DNA from: Methyloceanibacter caenitepidi | GTDB lineage: Bacteria; Pseudomonadota; Alphaproteobacteria; Rhizobiales; Methyloligellaceae | Assembly: GCF_000828475.1 (NCBI RefSeq) | Contig: NZ_AP014648.1 | Span: forward strand, 1,054,001 to 1,118,000 | Direction of reading: 5' to 3' | DNA: 64,000 nt | In this document: positions 45,987 to 54,332 of the stretch, piece by piece | Layout of the letters: every line of letters starts with the position of its first letter | Numbering within the stretch: the first letter of the stretch is position 1 | Translations under genes and position numbers: made by a program | The notes under the pieces: generated by a model | What the model saw: only the letters and a program-made list of their open reading frames with translations | Database searches by the model: none | Told to the model about the DNA's origin: nothing

Positions 45987-46568
45987 TCAGAGGGCGGCGC
46001 ATTCCTTGTGCCGATGGCAACTCGTCAAGTGATCGTTGACGAGCCCTGTCGCTTGCATGAAGGCGTAGATGATCGTGGGGCCACAGAACTTGAAGCCCCG
46101 CGCCTTCAGTTCCTTCGACATCGCACGCGACAAGGGAGTCTCGGCGGGAACGTCGCGCATGGTCTTGAACCGGTTGACGACCGGTTTTCCGTCCACGAAA
46201 TCCCATAGGAAAGCCGAGAAGCCGGGGCTGGTCTCCATCATGTCGAGCCAGACCTGCGCGGACCGGATAGCGCCTTCGATCTTGAGGCGGTTGCGCACGA
46301 TGCGCGCATCGCCCATCAGCGCTTCCACCTTCTTGGGAGTGTAGCGGGCGATCTTCTCCGGCTCGAAACCGTCGAAGGCGTCGCGGAAGGCGTCGCGTTT
46401 GCGCAGGATCGTGATCCAGGCGAGGCCCGCCTGGAAGCCATCGAGAATCAGTTTCTCGTAAAGTGCCCGGTCGTCGTACTCGGGCACGCCCCATTCCTCG
46501 TCGTGATAGGCCACGTAAAGCGGATCGGTCCCGGGCCAGGGACAGCGGGGGCGAGCGCCGTTGCTCAT
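45987..46568 (-). CDS. tag: DNA-3-methyladenine glycosylase I
   Basis: Removes 3-methyladenine from DNA. The 193-residue protein starts RCPWPGTDPLYVAYHDEEWG, with the Cys and His of the zinc site, and ends with TSCHRHKEC that supplies the other ligands. GFQAGLAWITILRKR is the family helix-hairpin-helix region. Its ATG overlaps the ygfZ stop codon in ATGA, so they are cotranscribed from the ygfZ side. No LexA box is visible upstream. Confidence 0.95.
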   Translation of the reverse strand: MSNGARPRCPWPGTDPLYVAYHDEEWGVPEYDDRALYEKLILDGFQAGLAWITILRKRDAFRDAFDGFEPEKIARYTPKKVEALMGDARIVRNRLKIEGAIRSAQVWLDMMETSPGFSAFLWDFVDGKPVVNRFKTMRDVPAETPLSRAMSKELKARGFKFCGPTIIYAFMQATGLVNDHLTSCHRHKECAAL

Positions 46569-47449
46569 GTGCTTTCGTCCGCCGGCAACTCGAACGTCGC
46601 GAAGTCGGGAAGCCGGACGGTGATCGTCGTGGTTCCGGCTTGCGGCGACGCGCCCTTCGCCTTGGCCGAAGCCAGCCGGTCGAGCCGGAGCAACGCAAGC
46701 CCATGGGGTCCTTGCGCGGAGCCGATGGCGCCCAACGGCACGGCGCCGGCCACCACCTCGGCACCGGGCTCCAAGGGAGCATCGCCGTCGACGGGGACCA
46801 CGCGTTTTCGTGCCGTGTTGCGATGCTGCATACGGGAAACGACCTCCTGGCCTACGTAGCAGCCCTTCTTGAAGTCGACGCCTTCCAGTTGATCGTACAG
46901 CGCCTCGTGCGGAAAGGTGTCGCCATAGGCGTAGTCGGGACCGCCTTCCGGAACGCCGAGGGCAATGCGGTGAGCGTGGTAGTCGGCCTCGCTAGCTGAT
47001 GAACATGCCGCTTCGCCCAAGCGGACGCCATCGGGCAGAAGGATACGCAGGCCAAGCTCTGGCAGCCGCGGGTCGGCAAAGGCTATGGCGCCATCGGGCA
47101 GCGCGGGTGTCCCGCCCCAGGCCGCCGCGACAGTCCATGCGGGTTCCGCTTCGACGGTGACATCAGAGCGCAGCTTGTAGAACGACAGCCGTTTCGCGAG
47201 CGCGTCGACGCTTTCCGCGGGCGCCTCGATCAAAAAGCCGTTGCCGTCCGGCACCACGAAGAAATCGAACAGTATTTTTCCTTGCGGCGACAAGAGTCCC
47301 GCGAAGATGGCGCCGCCGTCGTCCGTCTTGTTCAGGTCGTTGGTGATCAAGCCTTGCAGGAACGTCTTGGCGTCGGCGCCGGAAACGCACAACACCCCGC
47401 GATCGGTCAGGGAGGTTTCGTGGCAAAGTTCTTGTTCGCGGTGACTCAT
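46565..47449 (-). CDS. ygfZ: Folate-binding protein YgfZ
   Basis: A tetrahydrofolate-binding protein supporting Fe-S cluster assembly or repair. The diagnostic motif KGCYVGQEVVSRMQHR contains the essential cysteine. Further motifs are GADAKTFLQGLITNDL and the N-terminal SHREQELCHETSLTDRG. Start ATG 47449 is chosen; an in-frame TTG at 47470 is less likely. 294 residues. It is divergent from the dihydroorotase and overlaps tag downstream. Confidence 0.93.
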   Translation of the reverse strand: MSHREQELCHETSLTDRGVLCVSGADAKTFLQGLITNDLNKTDDGGAIFAGLLSPQGKILFDFFVVPDGNGFLIEAPAESVDALAKRLSFYKLRSDVTVEAEPAWTVAAAWGGTPALPDGAIAFADPRLPELGLRILLPDGVRLGEAACSSASEADYHAHRIALGVPEGGPDYAYGDTFPHEALYDQLEGVDFKKGCYVGQEVVSRMQHRNTARKRVVPVDGDAPLEPGAEVVAGAVPLGAIGSAQGPHGLALLRLDRLASAKAKGASPQAGTTTITVRLPDFATFELPADEST

Positions 47450-47525
47450 GGGGTGCCCATCTGCTACCAAAGCAATGACTATCTAAGTGCCGGGCGATTG
47501 CCCGACAAGGAGAAGCCGAAGCGCG

Positions 47526-48869
47526 ATGGCTGAGACGTTCGACATCCTTTTCAAGGGCGGAACAGCAGTAAACCACACCGGCGAAGCGGCTGTCGATATC
47601 GGTGTGCGCGACGGCCGGGTTCGTGCGATCGGCGAGATAGATGCAAGTCGCGCGGATCAGACGGTCGATGCGCGCGGCCTCCATATTTTGCCGGGCGTCA
47701 TCGATACCCAGGTCCATTTTCGCGAGCCGGGCATGGAACACAAGGAGGACCTGGAAACCGGGAGCCGGGCCGCGGTACTGGGCGGTGTCACGGCCGTTTT
47801 CGAGATGCCGAACACGAGCCCGCCCACCACGAGCGAGGAGGCTTTGGCCGCCAAGGTCGCCGCGGGCACCAATCGCATGCATTGCGACTTCGCGTTTTTT
47901 GTTGGCGCAACGCGCGAGAACGCCGCCGATCTCGCCGAACTCGAACGGCTGCCGGGCGCTGCCGGGGTCAAGATCTTCGCGGGCTCCTCCACGGGCGACC
48001 TTCTCGTCGAGGACGACGAGACTCTCACGCAGGTGTTCTCGACCATTCGCCGCCGGTGCTCGATTCATTCGGAGCTCGAGTCCCGTTTGCGGGAACGGCT
48101 CCCGATCCGGCGCGTCGGCGATCCGACCAGCCACTATGAATGGCGCGACGAGGTGGCTGCGCTCGAATCGACGCAGCGCCTCCTGCGGCTGGCTCAAGCC
48201 ACGGGTGCGCGTATCCACATCCTTCATGTGTCGACAGGCGCCGAGATGGAGCTGCTGTCGCACCACAAGGACGTAGCGACGGTCGAGGTCACGCCGCAAC
48301 ATCTGACGCTTGTGGGACCAGAGGACTACGAGCGTCTCGGGACAAAGATTCAGCAGAACCCGCCGATCCGCGATCTGGCGCACCAGGACCTGCTGTGGTG
48401 GGGGCTGCAACAGGGTGTCGTCGATATCCTGGGGTCGGACCATGCCCCGCATACCCTCGCAGAGAAGGCCGCCACCTATCCCGCGACGCCCTCCGGCATG
48501 CCCGGCGTACAAACGCTGGTCCCGATCATGCTCGATCACGTCAATGCGGGGCGGCTGACCCTCGCCCGCTTTGTCGACCTGACCAGCGCCGGCGCGCAGC
48601 GCCTCTTCGGAACCACCTGCAAGGGCCGGATCGCCGTCGGCTACGATGCCGATTTCACGGTCGTCGATCTGAAGGCCGAACGCGTCATCGAGGATTCATG
48701 GGTGGCGAGCAAGGCAGGCTGGACGCCCTTTGCAGGCCGGAAGGTGCAAGGCTGGCCGATCGGCACCGTGATCCGGGGGCATCTGGCCATGTGGGAAGGC
48801 GAACTGGGCGTGGCGCGCGGTCAGGCCGTTCGCTTCGACGAGGGGTTCCCGCAAGGCGGGACGCACTAG
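47526..48869 (+). CDS. Dihydroorotase (class I type)
   Basis: A 447-residue amidohydrolase that closes carbamoyl aspartate to dihydroorotate in pyrimidine synthesis. The first metal motif is DTQVHFREPG, the probable carboxylated lysine is K149 in GVKIFAGSSTG, and the third ligand set is in GSDHAPHTL. An ILHVSTGAEMELL segment matches the second histidine. An SIHSELESR motif replaces the usual HAE. Members of this subclass are sometimes inactive paralogues, so a role as the main pyrC is likely but unproven. ATG follows a GGAG at about nine bases. Confidence 0.88.
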   Translation: MAETFDILFKGGTAVNHTGEAAVDIGVRDGRVRAIGEIDASRADQTVDARGLHILPGVIDTQVHFREPGMEHKEDLETGSRAAVLGGVTAVFEMPNTSPPTTSEEALAAKVAAGTNRMHCDFAFFVGATRENAADLAELERLPGAAGVKIFAGSSTGDLLVEDDETLTQVFSTIRRRCSIHSELESRLRERLPIRRVGDPTSHYEWRDEVAALESTQRLLRLAQATGARIHILHVSTGAEMELLSHHKDVATVEVTPQHLTLVGPEDYERLGTKIQQNPPIRDLAHQDLLWWGLQQGVVDILGSDHAPHTLAEKAATYPATPSGMPGVQTLVPIMLDHVNAGRLTLARFVDLTSAGAQRLFGTTCKGRIAVGYDADFTVVDLKAERVIEDSWVASKAGWTPFAGRKVQGWPIGTVIRGHLAMWEGELGVARGQAVRFDEGFPQGGTH

Positions 48870-48884
48870 CGTCTGCCGCCGCGC

Positions 48885-49484
48885 CTACTTCATGAAGTAG
48901 TGCCAAATCCCGTTGGGCGCGACCCCGAGGCGGTAGCCGGTGTATTTGCCTGAGGCCATCATGGCTTTGGCCTGCTTGGGTGGGACAAGCCGGTAAAGCT
49001 CCACCTGTTCTTTCGGCGTCAGTGTGGTGAGGTCGATCTCCGCGAAGTACGGCCAGACATACATTCCGGTATCGCCTTTGCCCTTCAGGACGAAGCCGGT
49101 GCTAAGCATGTCCAACATGTTTGCGAGAACGTCGCGCCCGGTCCCGTCCACGGACTGCGCCTTCCAATAGGCGATCGGGTCGTCGATGTGCTTGGCCGCG
49201 ACCATCGGCTTCAATTCGTTCGATTCGAGTACGGCCCGCATCTCTTCGATGTCGCCGGTCTCGGCCGCAAGGACGATCATTTTGAGGATGCGCTGAACGA
49301 GTTTCGGGGTGGCCGTGGTGTCGTACAGCACCTCGGGCCCGCTGCGGGCCTGGGCTGCTTCGGCCTCGGGGTCGGGCAGTTTGTCGCTTGCGGCGGCCCT
49401 GTGTCCCGAGCCGTAGACAAGCAAGGCGGCGCCCGTTACCAATGCCGCGAGGGCGGCTACGACCACTTTTTTCCGCACGTTCAT
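48885..49484 (-). CDS. Secreted protein of unknown function
   Basis: A 199-residue protein with a signal peptide (KKVVVAALAALVTGAALLVYG). The mature part is a helix-rich domain (LVQRILKMIVLAAETGDIEEM) ending in a block TPKEQVELYRLVPPKQAKAMMASGKYTGYRLGVAP. I do not recognise the family. The ATG at 49484 has GGAG six bases upstream. It lies convergent with the dihydroorotase and divergent from the LysE gene. Periplasmic location is inferred. Confidence 0.75.
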   Translation of the reverse strand: MNVRKKVVVAALAALVTGAALLVYGSGHRAAASDKLPDPEAEAAQARSGPEVLYDTTATPKLVQRILKMIVLAAETGDIEEMRAVLESNELKPMVAAKHIDDPIAYWKAQSVDGTGRDVLANMLDMLSTGFVLKGKGDTGMYVWPYFAEIDLTTLTPKEQVELYRLVPPKQAKAMMASGKYTGYRLGVAPNGIWHYFMK

Positions 49485-49613
49485 GCCAGACTCCATACGA
49501 TTTGGGTCAATCTCGCAGAACCGCGGTCAGTTGCAAGTTCGGGTCGCTGAGAGTCAGGTGCGGGATCGTGGTGATCGAGCCCGATCGATAGTCAGCGAAT
49601 AGGTCCTTGGACT

Positions 49614-50282
49614 TTGGAAGCAGGCGCGCAAATTGTGCTGTCCGCCATCCAGCTCGTGCTTGCCGGGCTTGGGATCGGCTTGTTGATGGCGGCGCCGATC
49701 GGACCTGTGAACGTGCTCGTGATCCAGCGTGCCGTGTCCAAAGGATTCTGGGGCGGTTTGGCGGCAGGCCTGGGCGCTGTCCTGGGCGATGGCGTTCTCG
49801 CGGCGGCAGGCGCTTTCAGTATCGCGGCGATTTCGGATGTGATTCTCGCCTACGGTGACACGATTCAATTCATCGGCGGCGTGCTTCTCGTGGCGTTCGG
49901 CATCGCGCTTCTCGTGATGCGGCCCGTGATGACGACGCCGCCCCATGAGCGCTCCCACATTCTCGAACACATGGGCATCATCCCCCAGACCTTCATCCTG
50001 ACGGTCACGAATCCCGGCGCGGTGTTAGGCATGGCGGCCATGATCGGCGGTCTGGGATCGCTGATCGGCGGCCTCAATACGAATCTGGAGGCGCTGATCC
50101 TCGTCGCCGCCGTGATGGGCGGCAGCCTGTTGTGGTGGCTCGGCCTGTCCGAATTAATCGCAAAATTCCGTCACAAACTGACGGACAACCGCCTGAAACT
50201 GATCAATCGGATTGCAGGCATAATCCTGCTCGGCTTCGGGGTCGCCCTGATTGTCGAAATCGGTGTGCGGTATTTCCGATAA
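49614..50282 (+). CDS. LysE family amino-acid exporter (TTG start likely)
   Basis: A 222-residue membrane protein with six helices of the LysE/RhtB fold. The motif GLLMAAPIGPVNVLVIQRAVSKGFWGGLAAGLGAVLGDGVL is the characteristic first half. A second half repeats the hydrophobic pattern after NPGAVLGMAAMIGG. The frame begins at TTG 49614; GTG 49635 is an alternative. Family members export basic amino acids, homoserine lactones or threonine. Substrate here is unknown. Confidence 0.85.
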   Translation: MEAGAQIVLSAIQLVLAGLGIGLLMAAPIGPVNVLVIQRAVSKGFWGGLAAGLGAVLGDGVLAAAGAFSIAAISDVILAYGDTIQFIGGVLLVAFGIALLVMRPVMTTPPHERSHILEHMGIIPQTFILTVTNPGAVLGMAAMIGGLGSLIGGLNTNLEALILVAAVMGGSLLWWLGLSELIAKFRHKLTDNRLKLINRIAGIILLGFGVALIVEIGVRYFR

Positions 50283-50309
50283 CGATTTGTGACGTAGAGA
50301 CTTTGCGCG

Positions 50310-50600
50310 CTATTGGGCCGTGCGGCGCAAGGTGAACTCGCCGTGGTGGATACGGCGCGGGAGCCGGGAGGTCATTTCGGCGACGGCGTTCTCGCCATAG
50401 ACGTCGATCAGATCCGTCAGCGCAGCGAACAAGGCCGCGTTGGCCAGCATCTCGGGCTCGATGCCGTCGTGAAGCGCGTCCTCCCAGGCATCGAGGATGT
50501 AGCGCAGAGCCGCTTGCTTGCGGACTTCTCCATCCTCACTATGCTGTTCGATGCCGAATTCGGTGCTCAAGCGGGCAACTCCCTCCAGATGCGAAATCAT
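50310..50600 (-). CDS. Conserved hypothetical protein
   Basis: A 96-residue soluble acidic protein (ISHLEGVARLSTEFGIEQHSED, then RKQAALRYILDAWEDALHDG). No known domain seen; mainly helical. ATG 50600 is chosen; a GTG 15 bases upstream is possible. It lies 60 bp downstream of a TIGR02301 gene on the same strand, so it may be in the same transcript. Function unknown. Confidence 0.6.
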   Translation of the reverse strand: MISHLEGVARLSTEFGIEQHSEDGEVRKQAALRYILDAWEDALHDGIEPEMLANAALFAALTDLIDVYGENAVAEMTSRLPRRIHHGEFTLRRTAQ

Positions 50601-50660
50601 CTTCGCCCGACACACTTACAACGCGTGCCGCCCGTCCGTAGGAGGAGAGTAAACTGACGG

Positions 50661-51248
50661 TTAATTTCTGGCCGCGCTCGCGCCGTCGTCCGACTCCGGT
50701 GCCTGAACCCGTGCCTGCGGGGCGCTTGCAAACACCGACGTTTGCGACAACGCGGTCGCGAGTTCCGCGCCTTCCGTCGAGAACCGGCTCGCGGCCCGTG
50801 TGGCGGACTCGGTGCAGGTCCGGTAGGTCCGGCGGTAGCCCCGGTAGCCGTCGTTGAACTTGTTCACCAGCTTGGCGCGGCGGACGGCGGTGGTGCCTTC
50901 GTTTCGCAGGATCTCGGCCATCTGATCGCGCCAGAGTTGTCCCTCGCCTGCGCCGCAGAGCTCGCGCAGATAGTGGACCGCACCGAGAATTTCGGCCAAG
51001 CGCATCAGATTTTCGTCGTAGGGCCGGTCGTCCGGCGGCGGCGGAGCGAGCACTTCCTCCTTTGGGGGCGTCACTTTCGGGAGGTCGTAGCCGCGGCGCG
51101 GCGCGGCGCGGCGCTGCTTCTTCGGCTTTTTCTGGTCGAAGAACCAGAAAAACTGGGCATTTGCGGGCGGGACATAGGCCACGGTGCCCGTACCGGCCCA
51201 AAAGAGCCCGCACAAAAGCAGTGCCAAAGGTTTTGCAAGCCGTCCCAT
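50661..51248 (-). CDS. TIGR02301 family secreted protein
   Basis: A 195-residue protein with a signal peptide (LALLLCGLFWAGTGTVAYVPPANA), a charged proline-rich part (PKVTPPKEEVLAPPPPDD) and a conserved core (LAEILGAVHYLRELCGAGEG, RRTYRTCTESATRAASRF). This family is a Hyphomicrobiales-type group of unknown function. Two cysteines of the core could pair. It is not close to any known pathway gene here. Periplasmic location is inferred. Confidence 0.85.
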   Translation of the reverse strand: MGRLAKPLALLLCGLFWAGTGTVAYVPPANAQFFWFFDQKKPKKQRRAAPRRGYDLPKVTPPKEEVLAPPPPDDRPYDENLMRLAEILGAVHYLRELCGAGEGQLWRDQMAEILRNEGTTAVRRAKLVNKFNDGYRGYRRTYRTCTESATRAASRFSTEGAELATALSQTSVFASAPQARVQAPESDDGASAARN

Positions 51249-51324
51249 AAGGTCTGACTAGCGCCAATTCATGGTGAAATCTAGCCGCGCCGTAGGGCGG
51301 GGCCCGCACCGACGGCGGTCGAGA

Positions 51325-51921
51325 CTAGCGCTTCCGGAGCCGGAACAGCGTATCGATCGTGATCTGCTTGCGCTTCGGTCCCTTGCCGCCATCGTCCTCC
51401 GAGACATAGCCGTTGGCGATGGCATTGGCGTCGTCGATGAGAACCCGCAGGCGCGATGCCGCTCCCGAGCAGGTCATTGCGAGGTCGTTCTGGCTGTCGA
51501 GCGCCTGAGCGACCGCGGCCACGACCCTCAGGGCCTCGGCCTGGAGACGAGCAACCGCGGAATCGAACTGCTCGCGCACCTTCTCCGGCGCCCGGCGATA
51601 CGCCGCGATCGCAAGGTCCTTGTTGTCGAGGGCAGAGCGGTTGAAATGCTCCTCGTAGTCCACCGCGTTCCAGCGGTGCAGGTCGGGTCCGAACGCGGAC
51701 GGGTCGACCGGGAGCGCTTCCAGCAGCATCACCAGTTCGTGGAATTGATTGAGATAGTCCGAGGCCAGAAAGGTCTGTTCGTTGATGTTCGTGCCGGGGA
51801 CATGGGAGCGCAGATGGCTGGCCATGGCGTTCTGAAATGCGGCGGCGATCGCGTCGCGGCTAACGTCTTCCTGGATTTCCGGGCTGGTCACGCTAGGCTC
51901 TCTCTTCGTTGGCAAAATCAT
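51325..51921 (-). CDS. Hypothetical helical protein
   Basis: A 198-residue soluble protein I do not recognise. It has long helices (ALLEALPVDPSAFGP, VREQFDSAVARLQAEALRVVAAVAQAL). The C-terminus is basic (GGKGPKRKQITIDTLFRLRKR), suggesting nucleic-acid or ribosome contact. No signal peptide. It faces the SRAP peptidase across 79 bp. The start ATG at 51921 is uncertain. Confidence 0.6.
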   Translation of the reverse strand: MILPTKREPSVTSPEIQEDVSRDAIAAAFQNAMASHLRSHVPGTNINEQTFLASDYLNQFHELVMLLEALPVDPSAFGPDLHRWNAVDYEEHFNRSALDNKDLAIAAYRRAPEKVREQFDSAVARLQAEALRVVAAVAQALDSQNDLAMTCSGAASRLRVLIDDANAIANGYVSEDDGGKGPKRKQITIDTLFRLRKR

Positions 51922-52000
51922 GGGTCGCTCCTCGCTTTAGAGTTGCGGCATTATGGTTTCCGTCGGGTTAACAACGGTTGGGACTCATCAGCGCGCCACC

Positions 52001-52699
52001 ATGTGCTCTCGCTACGATCTGACCACGCCGCCGGAGGCCGTCCGCGCCTTTTTCGGTTACACCGACAAGCCGAACTTTCCGCCGCGCGACAACATTCGGC
52101 CGACCGAACCGATCGCCGTCGTCCTTCTGGATGCCGAAGGCGAGCGGCGGTTTCGTTTGATGCGTTGGGGTTTGCTGCCGCACTTCGTGAAGGATCCGAA
52201 AACGTTCCCGACCCTGTTCAACGCGCGGTCCGAGGAACTCCTCTCCAAGCCGTCGTTTCGCAACGCCGCGCGCCGCCGGCGCTGCTTAATTCCCGCCGAC
52301 GGCTTCTACGAGTGGACCGGACCCAAGGGACAGCGCCGTCCTTACTATTTGCGGCCGGAGCCGCCGCATCTGTTCGCCTTCGCCGGGCTTTACGAAAGTT
52401 GGAGCGAACCCGAAGGCGGCGTGATCGATACGGCGACGATCCTCACCTGCGAACCAAACGCGACGGTTGCTCCTCTGCATAACAGGATGCCCGTCATTCT
52501 CGCGCCCGACTGCTACGATGCATGGCTCGATACGAAGGACGTCACTGCGGAGGAAGCCCTTGCCATGACGGGCCCGGCACCCGACGATCTCCTGGAGGCG
52601 ATTCCGTTGCCGGGAAAAGTCGGCGCAGAGCCAAAGGCTGGAGCGAAGTCGACGGAAAAGGACGCCAAGAAGAAATCGTCGCAGCCGCCATTGCTTTAG
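52001..52699 (+). CDS. SOS response-associated peptidase (SRAP/HMCES-YedK family)
   Basis: Members of this family form a covalent thiazolidine link with abasic sites in single-stranded DNA and thereby shield them. The catalytic Cys must be residue 2, and the chosen ATG gives exactly MCSRYDL. Other motifs are FPTLFNARSEEL (Asn), CLIPADGFYEW (Glu) and PLHNRMPVIL. 232 residues, with a Lys-rich tail. In spite of its name no LexA box is visible upstream, and it precedes PPK2 by 25 bp in the same direction. Confidence 0.95.
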   Translation: MCSRYDLTTPPEAVRAFFGYTDKPNFPPRDNIRPTEPIAVVLLDAEGERRFRLMRWGLLPHFVKDPKTFPTLFNARSEELLSKPSFRNAARRRRCLIPADGFYEWTGPKGQRRPYYLRPEPPHLFAFAGLYESWSEPEGGVIDTATILTCEPNATVAPLHNRMPVILAPDCYDAWLDTKDVTAEEALAMTGPAPDDLLEAIPLPGKVGAEPKAGAKSTEKDAKKKSSQPPLL

Positions 52700-52724
52700 G
52701 CGGTCGCGCGGTGAGGGGGGGAAA

Positions 52725-53609
52725 ATGCTGCCAGAAAAGATTCTCGATCGCTACCGCGTCACCAAGGGCGACGGGTTCAAGCTCAAGGATTACGACCCCG
52801 ACGACTCGGGCAATGTCGATTTCAACAAGAAGGACGGCGAGGAGCTACTCGAGGTCGGCGTCAAGCGGCTGTCCAGACTCCAGCAGCGCCTCTACGCGGA
52901 AGGCCGCTGGGCCGTTCTGATGGTACTGCAGGGGATCGACACCGCCGGAAAGGACGGCATCATCAAACACGTCCTCACGGGTGTGAACCCGCAAGGGGTC
53001 ACCGTGCATTCCTTTAAGCAGCCGAGCCACTTGGAACTGGCGCATGATTTCCTTTGGCGCGCCTATCGCGCGCTGCCCCAGCGCGGCCATATCGGTATCT
53101 TCAATCGTTCCTACTACGAAGACGTCCTTGTCGTGCGCGTGCATCCGGACCTGCTTCAGAACTCGAATCTGCCGCCCGAACTGATCACGAAGGACATTTG
53201 GAAAGAGCGCTATCAGGACATCAACAATTTCGAACAGCACCTGTCGCGCAACGGAACGCTGCCGATCAAGTTCTTCCTGAATATCTCAAGGAAGGAGCAG
53301 CGCGAACGTCTGCTTGCGCGCTTGGAGGATCCCGACAAGATCTGGAAATTCTCCGCTGCCGATGTCGCCGAGCGCCGGCTGTGGGACAAGTACCAGCAGG
53401 TCTATGAGGACATGATCCGCAGTACCGCGACGGAGCACTCTCCCTGGTACGTGGTCCCGTGTAACAAAAAGTGGTTTGCCCGGCTCGTCGTCGCCGGCGT
53501 GCTGTCCGAACACATCAAATCCCTCGATCCGAGCTTCCCGAAAATGTCCAGCGAGGACGCGGCGGAAATCGACGCCGCCCACAAGGAGCTCTTGGACGAG
53601 GAGAAATAG
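52725..53609 (+). CDS. Polyphosphate kinase 2 family protein
   Basis: A 294-residue PPK2 that transfers phosphate between polyphosphate and nucleotides. Walker A is GIDTAGKDG at residues 70-78, the lid-related HSFKQPSHLELAHDFLWR follows, and Walker B-like FNRSYYEDVLVVRVH comes next, with PWYVVPCNKKWFARL near the C-terminus. Single-domain forms mostly phosphorylate NMP or NDP. Class (I, II or III) cannot be set by eye. It follows SRAP closely, which may be chance. The cytoplasm is its expected location. Confidence 0.93.
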   Translation: MLPEKILDRYRVTKGDGFKLKDYDPDDSGNVDFNKKDGEELLEVGVKRLSRLQQRLYAEGRWAVLMVLQGIDTAGKDGIIKHVLTGVNPQGVTVHSFKQPSHLELAHDFLWRAYRALPQRGHIGIFNRSYYEDVLVVRVHPDLLQNSNLPPELITKDIWKERYQDINNFEQHLSRNGTLPIKFFLNISRKEQRERLLARLEDPDKIWKFSAADVAERRLWDKYQQVYEDMIRSTATEHSPWYVVPCNKKWFARLVVAGVLSEHIKSLDPSFPKMSSEDAAEIDAAHKELLDEEK

Positions 53610-53618
53610 CTCCGCGCC

Positions 53619-54332
53619 CTATGGGGCTTTCGTCACTTGTACGATCGCGAGGCCGTCATGACCCTTGTGTCCGACGGTCTGAAACGCGGTGGCCGTCACA
53701 CGCGGGTCGGCGGCCGCGCGTTCGTAGAACGCACGCAAGCCTTTGACATGTTTGTTGTCGCTTTGCGCGGCGAGGATCGCACCTTCGCGCACGACATTGT
53801 CCACCACGATGAAAGAGCCGGGCCGGGCGAGCTTCACGGCCCAGTCGAAATAGTCGGGCGTGCTCGGCTTATCGGCATCGATGAAGATCAGATCGAAAGG
53901 TCCGGCAGCCTCGGTGTGCAACGCGGCCATGGAGTCGAGTGCGGGACCCACACGGACGGTGATCTTGTCGCTCAGGCCGGCGTGCTCGAAATTCCGTTCG
54001 GCGATTTCGGCATGACGCGGGTCCAACTCGAGCGTCGTCACATGACCGCCGTCGCTGAGGCCGCGGGCCAGCCAGATCGTGCTGTAGCCGCCGAGCGTCC
54101 CCACTTCGAGAATATTGCGTGCTTGTAAGGCCCGGGCGAGCATCATCAGCAGTTTGCCCTGCAGGGGCGCGACCTGGATCGGCGGCAGGCCCGCCGCGTC
54201 GCAGGCGGCTTGCGCCGCCTCGAGGACCGGGTCGTCCTCGAGAAAGTTCTCGACGATGTAATCGTCGATCGCGAGCCATTTGTCGTCCTGAGTCATGTGG
54301 GGCGGTTTCCCGGGCGGCGCGGATGGGGTCAT
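53619..54332 (-). CDS. O-methyltransferase (COMT-like, family 3)
   Basis: A 237-residue metal-dependent O-methyltransferase. Motif I is ILEVGTLGGYSTIWLARGL, the second acidic residue lies in TTLELDPRHAEIA, and the metal ligands are in FDLIFIDADKPSTPDYF and VVDNVVREG. The ATG at 54332 overlaps the stop codon of the FAD oxidoreductase (ATGA), so translation is coupled. An internal ATG at 54296 is an option. Catechol-like substrates are typical, but unproven here. Confidence 0.9.
   Translation of the reverse strand: MTPSAPPGKPPHMTQDDKWLAIDDYIVENFLEDDPVLEAAQAACDAAGLPPIQVAPLQGKLLMMLARALQARNILEVGTLGGYSTIWLARGLSDGGHVTTLELDPRHAEIAERNFEHAGLSDKITVRVGPALDSMAALHTEAAGPFDLIFIDADKPSTPDYFDWAVKLARPGSFIVVDNVVREGAILAAQSDNKHVKGLRAFYERAAADPRVTATAFQTVGHKGHDGLAIVQVTKAP

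Noticed and set aside
46550..47530. A LexA box in front of tag or the SRAP peptidase.
   Set aside because: I found no GTTC-N7-GTTC or GAAC-N7-GAAC in the regions before ygfZ/tag or before 52001; only the radical SAM promoter carries one.
48885..52699. A possible defence or stress island around the SRAP, PPK2 and unknown genes.
   Set aside because: The genes are core or single, have no defence-family markers, and show no mobile-element traces or composition shift.
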